This document shows, one piece after another, positions 6,198-13,200 of a stretch of DNA of 25,266 bases (the first letter of the stretch is position 1; every line of letters begins with the position of its first letter). Made by a program: the position numbers and the translations under genes. This stretch comes from UBA11663 sp049616325 (lineage in GTDB: Bacteria; Bacteroidota; Bacteroidia; Flavobacteriales_D; Sanyastnellaceae). The stretch is taken from contig JBMZHG010000031.1 in NCBI GenBank assembly GCA_049616325.1, forward strand, positions 1-25,266. Reading direction: 5' to 3'. The notes under the pieces were generated by a model. That model was not told where the DNA came from, ran no database searches, and was given only the letters and a program-made list of their open reading frames with translations.

Positions 6198-7547
6198 ATG
6201 TCGGAGGAGGCCTACAAAAAAGCGTTTGAGCGCGAACGAGAAGCGCGCAAAGAAGCGGAGCGAATCACCGAGGCGAAAAGCCGCGAGTTGTTCGAGCTGA
6301 ACACGGCCTTGAAGAAATTGAACGAGGGGCTGGAGGAGCGCATCAGGGAACGAACTGCGGAGCTTGAGGCCTCGAGGAACAGGGCTGAAGCCAACACCCG
6401 GGCCAAGTCGGAATTTTTGTCCATGATGAGCCACGAGATGCGTTCGCCCTTGAACGTCATCGTGGGGTTGACGGAACTGTTGGACCAACGGCAGCTGGAG
6501 GAGCCGGAAGGAGGGTACGTTCGGAACGCCCGATTCAGTGCCCTTCAACTTCTGAACCTCATCAACGACATCTTGGATTTGAGTGCGATTGAAGCTGGTA
6601 AAATTGCGATTGAAAGCACGCCTTTTGACGTGACCTACGCGGTGGATCAGGTGTTCTATGCTTTGGAGCAGCGGGCCATCGACAAGGGGTTGACTTGGTC
6701 GAAATCCATGCCCGACGACTTGCCGGCTCCGCTGAAAGGCGATCCATCCAAGTTGAATCAGGTGCTCATCAATTTGTTGGACAACGCCATCAAATTCACC
6801 CGCGACGGTGGCGTCGAGATGAGGTTGACTCAAGTTGAGAAGCACGGGCAAGAAAACGAGGTTTGGGTGGCCGTGGAGGTTTCGGACACCGGCAAGGGCA
6901 TTTCGGAGGACAACATCGACCGGATCTTCAACAAATTCGAACAAGAAAACACGTCGACGCGCCGGATCTACGGAGGCACGGGATTGGGTTTGGCCATTTC
7001 CAAGCAATTGATTGAACTGCAAGGGGGAAGCATCTCGTGCGAGAGCAAATTGGGACAAGGCACGACGTTTCGGTTCGAATTGCCCTTCATCCATGAACCT
7101 AGGGCGGAAGAAGACGAACTGGCGAAGGATTGGTCGAAGGTGGATTTGGCGGGATTCCGTTTGTTGATTGCCGAAGATTTGGAGGTGAACCGAATGCTGT
7201 TGCGCCAAATGCTGCGCAACACGGGCATTGTCATGTTCGAGGCAGAGAACGGGAAGGAAGTCTTGGAGGTGCTGAAGACGCATGAGGTGGACCTCGTCTT
7301 GATGGACCTGCACATGCCTGAAATGGACGGCATTGAAGCGACTCGCGCGATTCGGGATGGTCGGGTCAAGGGGTTGGATTCCGACTTGCCCATTGTTTGC
7401 CTGACCGCCGATGTTTTTAAGGAAACCAAGGAGTCCATCTTCAGCGCGGGCATGAACGACTTCGTCACCAAGCCCATTGAAATGCGGCGCTTGTTCCAGG
7501 TCCTCGGCCACTGGAGGAAGCAAATCAACTCGCGAAGGGAGTCGTAA
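6198..7547 (+). CDS. Soluble hybrid histidine kinase partnered with H-NOX
   Basis: A 449-residue two-component kinase with no membrane segment and no PAS, GAF or other sensor domain. Residues 1-70 are a charged heptad-like coiled coil (many Glu/Arg/Lys). The HisKA domain follows with the phospho-acceptor His79 in FLSMMSHEMRSPLN. The HATPase domain has N-box Asn196 (NLLDNAIKF), G1 DTGKGI at 230-235 and G2 GGTGLGL at 259-265. A fused receiver domain (about 320-440) carries Asp370 (VLMDLHMPEMDG) and Lys425 (VTKPI). With no sensor of its own and an H-NOX gene 12 nt upstream, it most likely receives the NO signal through that protein, like HnoK of Shewanella and Vibrio. The receiver has no output domain, so a phosphotransfer protein or response regulator encoded elsewhere is expected. 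The start is ATG 6198. Confidence 0.93.
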   Translation: MSEEAYKKAFEREREARKEAERITEAKSRELFELNTALKKLNEGLEERIRERTAELEASRNRAEANTRAKSEFLSMMSHEMRSPLNVIVGLTELLDQRQLEEPEGGYVRNARFSALQLLNLINDILDLSAIEAGKIAIESTPFDVTYAVDQVFYALEQRAIDKGLTWSKSMPDDLPAPLKGDPSKLNQVLINLLDNAIKFTRDGGVEMRLTQVEKHGQENEVWVAVEVSDTGKGISEDNIDRIFNKFEQENTSTRRIYGGTGLGLAISKQLIELQGGSISCESKLGQGTTFRFELPFIHEPRAEEDELAKDWSKVDLAGFRLLIAEDLEVNRMLLRQMLRNTGIVMFEAENGKEVLEVLKTHEVDLVLMDLHMPEMDGIEATRAIRDGRVKGLDSDLPIVCLTADVFKETKESIFSAGMNDFVTKPIEMRRLFQVLGHWRKQINSRRES

Positions 7548-7570
7548 GCCGGACCGGTACGATCTCCACC

Positions 7571-7578
7571 TAACTTCG
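7571..7578 (+). promoter_or_regulatory. Possible -7 promoter element (TAACTTCG)
   Basis: Matches five of the six fixed positions of TAnnTTTG and begins exactly 12 nt before the ATG at 7583, the same geometry as the element at 1967. It would give the gene its own near-leaderless transcript although it lies only 35 nt after the kinase gene. No convincing -33 TTG. Confidence 0.4.
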
Positions 7579-7582
7579 CTTC

Positions 7583-10153
7583 ATGCGAAATTTCTTGGGT
7601 TGGGTCGCTGCTGTGACCGCGTTGCTCGTGCTCGGATTGGCGCTGTTGAAGGCCAAACCTGCCGCGCCCGTTCGTTTTGTCGAGCACAAGGACAAATTTG
7701 AACCCAACCGTTGGTTGGAATGGAAGTGGAGCTACCCTGACGACTGGTGGGACCCGTCGGAAGCGGATGCGGCGTACCGGGAGGCGCGGTTGCATGCCCA
7801 GCACGAAGGTGCACGGGTTGTGAACGGTCCGTGGACCCAACAGGGCCCGTTGAACCTCAGCGGTCGCTTGAACCTGATTCACGAAGACCAGTCGAGTTTG
7901 GCCGACCGAATTTATGCCGGAGCCGCCGGGGGCGGGCTGTGGCGTTCAATCAACGGAGGCAATTCGTGGGAACCGATGACGGACCTGTTCGAGCATCTGG
8001 CAATTGGGTGTTTGGCGCTTCACCCCGAGTCTAGCGAGATTCTTTACGTGGGCACCGGCGACCCTCAAATCAGCGGCCACCCCCGCATCGGAGGCGGCAT
8101 TTACAAGTCGTTGGATGCGGGCAACACGTGGACGCACTTGGGGCTGACGGAGACGCGCATCGTAAGTCGCATCGAAGTGGACCCGTCCAACCCTGACCGC
8201 ATTTTCGCGGCCACCATGGGGAATCCTGGAATGCCTGGACCGGACCGGGGCCTGTACCGCAGTTTGGATGCGGGCGAGACGTGGGAGCAGGTGCTCTTTG
8301 TGGGCGACTCGGTGGGCATCAACGACGTGCGTATTTCGAGCACGACGGGCGCGATTTTGGCCACTTCGTGGCACCGGATTCGCACGTCGACCGTCAGCGA
8401 CTTGGTCAGCGAAGACAACCAAGTGTATCGCAGCGTTGACGGAGGGACGACCTGGGAGGTCTTGCCCAATCCCTGGGGGGACGAGGCGCGCTGCCGCATT
8501 GGCATCGAGGAGTCGCAAGGCCGTTTCGTGATCAACCCCGTCGGGGCCAACCTGCAATTCAGCAACCTGTACCGGACGGGGGACGACGGCCAAACGTGGG
8601 CTGCCTTGGTGCCGGAGGGAGCGATGCCGGACGGGATTTTAGGCGGCTTTGGCTGGTACTTCTCCAAGGTGAGGGTCAACCCGTGGAACCCCGACGACAT
8701 CTCCGTCTTGGGGGTGGAGTTGTGGAACACGTTGGACGGCGGTGAGACCTGGGAACGGATGGGCCCGGAATGGTGGACTTACGAAGTGCACGCGGACAAA
8801 CATGACTTGCAATGGGTGGGCCCCAACGAGTTGCTCTTGGCCACTGACGGCGGCGCTTACCGCAGCGACGATCACGGTGCGACCTGGGAGGACATTGAGT
8901 ACCTGCCTGTGGGGCAATTTTACCGCGTCACGCACATCCCAGCCGCGCCGGGGTGGTACACGGCGGGAGCTCAAGACAACGGAACGACTACGGGGAACGC
9001 CTCGGTTGCATACAACTGGAACAGGGACCGGGGGGGCGATGGCTTCACCGCGTTGTACCATCCCGAGAACGAAGCCTTGCGAACGGCCACTGTGCAGTAC
9101 GGCAACTTCGCGTACAGCTTGACAGAATGGAACGAGGAGGCCAACTGGAACAGTTGGACCGACGGCATCGCCGACGAAGACCGCAATGGGTGGGACTCGC
9201 CTGTGCTGTTTCATCCGGCCGACCCCAGTGTGGCGTGGTGTGCGACAGAGCGGGTGTACCGCATGGTGGATGCGCCGTTTGGGGTGTGGGAACCGAGGAG
9301 TGAAGATTTGACGCTTGGCGTGGACCCTGGATTGAATTTTCGCGTGGTGACGACGCTGGCGGGAAGTCCGTTCAACCCGGACCTCGTGGCGGCAGGCACC
9401 TCCGACGGGCAAGTATGGTACAGCTCCAACAGCGGGAGCACTTGGAACTTGATGGTGGAAGGGCTGCCTCAGCGGCAGGTGACGGACGTCGCATTTGACC
9501 CGTTCCACGTCGACTCCATGACCGTGACACTCAACGGGTACAAGGATGCGGTGTACACGCCCCACGTGTTTCGAGCGGCGATTGGAGGGGCTTGGCAAGA
9601 TGCGACGGGCGATTTGCCGGACCACCCTGCCAACGATTGGCGCGCCTTGAACGACAGCACTTGGGTGATTGCGACCGACTTTGGGGTGTACCACACCGAT
9701 TCCTGGGGCGCGAATTGGGAGCGCGTGGGCGACATGCCGTTCATCCCGGTGTTTGAATTGGACGTGGACACGGCAGGTGGGGCCTTGGTGGCCGCGACGT
9801 TTGCCCGGAGCATCCAAACCTTCCCGCTGGACAGCCTCCTGCCGGAGCCTGAGATCGAAGAACCCGTCGACACGACAGACGTGGGAATCGCGGGTTGGAA
9901 TGCCTCGAAACCTTGCCTTGCGCCGTTGAATCACCCGTTCCGCGAAGGACAAGGTGCGGCGCTCGTTTCAACTTCTTGGCGAGGCGCGAGTTGGGAGGTT
10001 TGGAGTGCTGCCGGGACGAAAATGACCGAAGGAGTTGTTCGGAGCAATCGCTTGGCCTGGTCCACCTCGGGGTGGGTCTCCGGGACGTACGTGGTGCGTT
10101 TGGTCCAGCCTTCTGGCGCGGTGTGCTCCACCACGGTTGTCCTTGTTCAGTAG
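7583..10153 (+). CDS. Exported Asp-box (sortilin/BNR-like) beta-propeller protein
   Basis: An 856-residue protein with an N-terminal export signal (RNFLGWVAAVTALLVLGLALL, about 2-22). At least nine Asp-box-type hairpins of the form S/T-x-D/N-x-G-x-T-W occur near residues 122, 176, 227, 284, 331, 384, 427, 613 and 706, for example SLDAGNTW, SLDAGETW, SVDGGTTW and TLDGGETW. This pattern marks VPS10/sortilin-like or BNR beta-propellers, found in sialidases, xyloglucanases and many Bacteroidota surface proteins. I see no definite catalytic set, so a binding role is as likely as glycosidase activity. The last ~85 residues (SWRGASWEVWSAAGTKMTEG... SGTYVVRLV) resemble a type A T9SS sorting domain without the usual PNP motif. 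The stop overlaps the convergent arylsulfotransferase gene by 7 bp. Confidence 0.85.
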   Translation: MRNFLGWVAAVTALLVLGLALLKAKPAAPVRFVEHKDKFEPNRWLEWKWSYPDDWWDPSEADAAYREARLHAQHEGARVVNGPWTQQGPLNLSGRLNLIHEDQSSLADRIYAGAAGGGLWRSINGGNSWEPMTDLFEHLAIGCLALHPESSEILYVGTGDPQISGHPRIGGGIYKSLDAGNTWTHLGLTETRIVSRIEVDPSNPDRIFAATMGNPGMPGPDRGLYRSLDAGETWEQVLFVGDSVGINDVRISSTTGAILATSWHRIRTSTVSDLVSEDNQVYRSVDGGTTWEVLPNPWGDEARCRIGIEESQGRFVINPVGANLQFSNLYRTGDDGQTWAALVPEGAMPDGILGGFGWYFSKVRVNPWNPDDISVLGVELWNTLDGGETWERMGPEWWTYEVHADKHDLQWVGPNELLLATDGGAYRSDDHGATWEDIEYLPVGQFYRVTHIPAAPGWYTAGAQDNGTTTGNASVAYNWNRDRGGDGFTALYHPENEALRTATVQYGNFAYSLTEWNEEANWNSWTDGIADEDRNGWDSPVLFHPADPSVAWCATERVYRMVDAPFGVWEPRSEDLTLGVDPGLNFRVVTTLAGSPFNPDLVAAGTSDGQVWYSSNSGSTWNLMVEGLPQRQVTDVAFDPFHVDSMTVTLNGYKDAVYTPHVFRAAIGGAWQDATGDLPDHPANDWRALNDSTWVIATDFGVYHTDSWGANWERVGDMPFIPVFELDVDTAGGALVAATFARSIQTFPLDSLLPEPEIEEPVDTTDVGIAGWNASKPCLAPLNHPFREGQGAALVSTSWRGASWEVWSAAGTKMTEGVVRSNRLAWSTSGWVSGTYVVRLVQPSGAVCSTTVVLVQ

Positions 10154-11721
10154 GGGCAGGGGGTGCCGATGCCGCTCAGCAGCACGAGCAAATCTCCGAT
10201 GCCCACGGCGCCGTCCGCGTCAAGGTCGCCAGGACATTGGATCGTGCATCCGTACCCGGTGAGCAACATCAACAAGTCGTCGACCTCCACGAGGTAGTCG
10301 CCGTCCAAGTCGGGCTTGCACGAAGGTTCAGGATGGAGCTCGCAAGGCAAGGGCTGGTCCGTGATTTCAAGCACGCCTGAGGGGATTAAAGCGCGGCCTG
10401 CAAGTCCGGGATGGGCCGCGGGGTAGCGTTCGGCGCGAAAGACTCCGTTCAATATGGGATCATTCCCTTGTGCGGTGGCCCCAAAGGATCCCACGGGGTT
10501 GATGTAATCCCAAACGACGGCCTGGTCGAGAGTGACTTCACGGATCTCCCCGCTTGCCCCTTCGGTGATGAGGATGTTGCCGTTGGGGAGTTGCTGCGCT
10601 CCGGAAGTGTTTTGGGAGAAAAAGTCGGCGTCCAAGATGGAAGGATAACGCCAATCAGTTCCATCCGGGCCCCACGGGGCGGTGGGGTCCAGGTTGTAAG
10701 ACCCGTCCGGATTCAGCGGGGGGGTGAGCACTTCCACCGAACTGAACAGGCCGTCAGGTCGCTCGTTGCCGTTGGAAAACACCATGATTTGGCCGTCGGA
10801 GATCCAACGGGCGTCGTGCTGGTTGTAGAGAACGCGGTCGGCCTCTGTTCCCCGCCCGTACGCGGCAGGGTTGCCCCAGCGGTAAAGCAAATGGCCGTTC
10901 GGGCCGCTGGTTTCAGCATTGGGGACGCTGTGGTCGACGATCCAAAATTCACTGAAATCGCGGGAGCTGACGATGATTTGGTCCAACTCGTCGTTGTACG
11001 CAATGGAGTTGGTGTGCAGCCAGTCGCGGTCGTTGGCCGTCGCAGCGAAATTGACATCAAGTTGCCTCGGATGCATCGACGGCTCCCCGAAGTTGGGCAG
11101 TTCATCGTCAAAATTTTGCACGAGGTGATGGATGGCTTCCCACTTCCAGACCACTTCTCCGCCGTCGATTCCTTCCGGCGCAATTTCTACGATGCAAGTG
11201 CCCCAAACCACCTCTGCAGTAAGTTCGGGGTCCCGACCTCGCGCAATCCATTCGGATGCCGGATAGGCCTTCCACAGGAGCGCCAACACGTTCCCGTTGG
11301 GCAACACCGAGATGTCGTGATGCTGGCAAAGCGTAGGGGAGGAAAGCAGGTAACTCCAAACCACGTTGCCTTCCCAGTCGAATTTCTCCACGATGCCTCC
11401 TGCACCGCCTTCTTGGAAGTCGATGTTGTTGACTCGCCCCGCGCGCATCAATCCCCCGTCCGGGAGGAGGTAGGCCATCATCCCAGCCTTGTAGGTGCTT
11501 GTCCAGGTGTTGACGACTTCTCCGCAGTTGTTCAGTAGATACGTGTTGCTCGACGACGTCACCGGCATCAGCGTGTACCCGTCGTACGATTCTTCGCTCT
11601 GAATCAGGAGCCCTACGGTGTTTTCCTGCTGGGCAAGGCTGTTGAAGGCGGACAAAAATCCGAAGGCACAAGAACATACAAGGAGGAGGCTCCGAGACGC
11701 GGAAAGTGACGTGCAGGTCAT
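10147..11721 (-). CDS. Secreted arylsulfotransferase-like protein with dockerin-type C-terminal repeats
   Basis: A 524-residue protein with a signal peptide (about 1-31, ending NSLAQ). The body is a six-bladed-propeller-like arylsulfotransferase (ASST) domain: CQHHDISVLPNGNVLAL at 132-148, WLHTNSIAYNDELDQIIVSSR at 234-254 and YNQHDARWISDGQIMVFSNGN at 299-319. These hold the conserved His positions and the repeated PNGN/SNGN turns of the family. ASSTs move sulfuryl groups between phenolic compounds; the actual substrate here is unknown, and many family members are uncharacterised. Instead of a T9SS domain, the end (468-524) holds two dockerin-like units, DLDGDYLVEVDDLLMLL and DLDADGAVGIGDLLVLL, each preceded and followed by Cys. 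The start is ATG 11721. It is the last of five minus-strand surface genes, 74 nt after the previous one. Confidence 0.85.
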   Translation of the reverse strand: MTCTSLSASRSLLLVCSCAFGFLSAFNSLAQQENTVGLLIQSEESYDGYTLMPVTSSSNTYLLNNCGEVVNTWTSTYKAGMMAYLLPDGGLMRAGRVNNIDFQEGGAGGIVEKFDWEGNVVWSYLLSSPTLCQHHDISVLPNGNVLALLWKAYPASEWIARGRDPELTAEVVWGTCIVEIAPEGIDGGEVVWKWEAIHHLVQNFDDELPNFGEPSMHPRQLDVNFAATANDRDWLHTNSIAYNDELDQIIVSSRDFSEFWIVDHSVPNAETSGPNGHLLYRWGNPAAYGRGTEADRVLYNQHDARWISDGQIMVFSNGNERPDGLFSSVEVLTPPLNPDGSYNLDPTAPWGPDGTDWRYPSILDADFFSQNTSGAQQLPNGNILITEGASGEIREVTLDQAVVWDYINPVGSFGATAQGNDPILNGVFRAERYPAAHPGLAGRALIPSGVLEITDQPLPCELHPEPSCKPDLDGDYLVEVDDLLMLLTGYGCTIQCPGDLDADGAVGIGDLLVLLSGIGTPCPY

Positions 11722-11725
11722 TGAA

Positions 11726-11733
11726 GCAACGTT
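11726..11733 (-). promoter_or_regulatory. Weak -7-like element (AACGTTGC)
   Basis: A degenerate match to TAnnTTTG (first T replaced by A) read on the minus strand. It is listed only because it sits exactly 12 nt before the ATG at 11721, the same spacing as three better elements in this window. Confidence 0.2.
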
Positions 11734-11795
11734 TGGTTCAGAAGGAAGAACCGGCTGCGGCCAAAAAAGTTGCGTGGATGACGATTTCTTAACGG

Positions 11796-13178
11796 TCAGC
11801 GCACCACGGCCACGCGTGCAACGCCGCCGCCCGCAAGTTCCATCGTCACCAACCGCCAGCCGTCCCCGTTGTGAAGTGGAAGTTCAATGCGGGCCGCTCC
11901 GGCAAACGTGTTCGACCACAGAAGTCGCCCTTGAACGTCCCAGACAGAGGCATTTTCCACGCCACTTGAAACTTCCAACGTGTTTGGATTCAACCAAGTG
12001 AAGGAGACCTCCCGAAGGTCGAAGACCCCAGGGAACACCAAGGTCGTCGACAAGCTCGACGAACACCCGTAGGTGTTGGTGGCGATCACTTCGAAGGGAT
12101 CCTCAAAGTAGTTGTACAGGGTGTCGCCCGTGGCAAGCAGGTTGCCCAATGCGTCGAACCACTCGAAGGTCACCCCGGGCTGGTCCCACACGACGACGTG
12201 AAACGTTCCGTCCAGCAAGGGCTGGATGAGCTCCACCATGGGCTCGGAAGGTGCCGGAAACACGGTGACGGCTTGTTGGTCGACGTCGTAGCACGCCTCC
12301 CCAGACTCGCCAAGTTCGTAGGTCAGGTTGACGGTTCCGGGGGTCACAAAGGCAGGGTCGAACACCGCGCCGAACACCCCGTCGCCCGTCCACGTTCCGC
12401 CCTCCGTTGCGGCTTCCAACGTCACCGCTGCATCGTTGGCACAAAAGGGGCCGACCGTCAAGATGGTCGCGTCAAAGGCAGGCAACACCGTCAACGTCCA
12501 ACTGGCGATGACGCCGTCGACGATGTAATCGACGGTGTGTGTTCCTTCCCCGGCCGCAGCAGGGTCGAAGAGGTCTCCGACAATTCCTGGCCCCGTCAAG
12601 AAGCCCCCGGCCGGAGCTGTGGCCAACGCGAACGGTTCCGCATCCAGGCACGTCGTCTCTGGCCCACTGATTGACGGGGGCTGGGCCGTTTCACCGAAGT
12701 TGTACACCTCGTTGGGGTCATCGAAACCGGGCATCGGAGCGCCGTTGGTGTTGGACCACCCTTCAAAGAGGATGATGGCGTCGAACCCGGGGTAGGTGAG
12801 GATGTTCCCTGACGCGGCGCGCCACAAGTTGAGCGTGAACGGTTCGGCGCCCGTGATGCCTTCGTCCACCGTGGACGTCGTCATGTCGTCCCCGTAAATG
12901 GGCAGGTTGATGTAGGCCAGTCCGTCGTTCATGATGACCTGGGCCGCCCCCGCGCAGTTTCCCATGTCGTCGAACGCCGCGATCCAATCGTTCGCGTTGG
13001 CGGGCACCCCGTTCACCTGAGCCTGCCCGTAAAACGTTCCGCTCGAATTGGTGGGGGTGAACGCAAATTCAGCCGGTTGGGCGAGGGCCGTGAGGGAGCT
13101 TCCGATCATGGCCCCAAAGCACACCAAAAAGGCCGCCCGGAGAGGCGACCTTTTGAGGGATGAGGGGTTGGGCTTCAT
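11796..13178 (-). CDS. Secreted PKD-like protein with shared N-terminal module
   Basis: A 460-residue exported protein of no known activity. The signal peptide spans about 1-34 (positive KPNPSSLKRSPLR, hydrophobic core, then TALAQ). Residues 36-160 form a module also present near the end of the Cys/Asp-rich protein at 22166-25266, with shared motifs SSGT, DWIAAF, CAGA, IYGDD, NTNGAPMPGF and VYNF. Two PKD-like Ig folds follow, typical of Bacteroidota adhesins (TWTGDGVFGAVFDP). The last ~65 residues (VENASVWDVQGRLLWSN... RLVTMEL) resemble a T9SS type A domain but lack a PNP motif. I chose ATG 13178 because it gives an ideal signal peptide; an upstream GTG-type start at 13232 would overlap the previous gene. 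It lies 22 nt after that gene. Confidence 0.8.
   Translation of the reverse strand: MKPNPSSLKRSPLRAAFLVCFGAMIGSSLTALAQPAEFAFTPTNSSGTFYGQAQVNGVPANANDWIAAFDDMGNCAGAAQVIMNDGLAYINLPIYGDDMTTSTVDEGITGAEPFTLNLWRAASGNILTYPGFDAIILFEGWSNTNGAPMPGFDDPNEVYNFGETAQPPSISGPETTCLDAEPFALATAPAGGFLTGPGIVGDLFDPAAAGEGTHTVDYIVDGVIASWTLTVLPAFDATILTVGPFCANDAAVTLEAATEGGTWTGDGVFGAVFDPAFVTPGTVNLTYELGESGEACYDVDQQAVTVFPAPSEPMVELIQPLLDGTFHVVVWDQPGVTFEWFDALGNLLATGDTLYNYFEDPFEVIATNTYGCSSSLSTTLVFPGVFDLREVSFTWLNPNTLEVSSGVENASVWDVQGRLLWSNTFAGAARIELPLHNGDGWRLVTMELAGGGVARVAVVR
13126..13154 (-). promoter_or_regulatory. Terminator-like hairpin inside signal-peptide codons
   Basis: On the minus strand, AAAAGGTCGCC (13154-13144) pairs along its full 11 bp, with one G-U wobble, with GGCGGCCTTTT (13137-13127) around a 6-nt loop, and the run of T continues to 13126. 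It covers codons 9-18 of the gene starting at 13178. In RNA of the opposite strand the wobble becomes a C-A mismatch, so the sense orientation is favoured. It could be an intrinsic terminator for the upstream operon or an attenuator. Confidence 0.5.
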
Positions 13179-13182
13179 AAGC

Positions 13183-13190
13183 GCAAGGTA
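13183..13190 (-). promoter_or_regulatory. Possible -7-like element (TACCTTGC)
   Basis: Read on the minus strand, it matches four of the six fixed positions of TAnnTTTG and begins exactly 12 nt before the ATG at 13178, inside the 22-nt gap after the previous gene's stop. It is a candidate internal start within the surface-protein gene run. Confidence 0.3.
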
Positions 13191-13200
13191 GGGCGTGCGA

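Noticed and set aside
7583..10153. Calling the Asp-box protein a sialidase
   Set aside because: Asp boxes alone do not define sialidases. I could not identify the Arg triad, Tyr/Glu pair or FRIP motif, so only the propeller class is claimed.
10130..10170. Search for an intrinsic terminator at the 10147/10153 convergent junction
   Set aside because: Only a short G/C-rich run (GGGGCAGGGGG) is visible, with no paired arm and no T-run.
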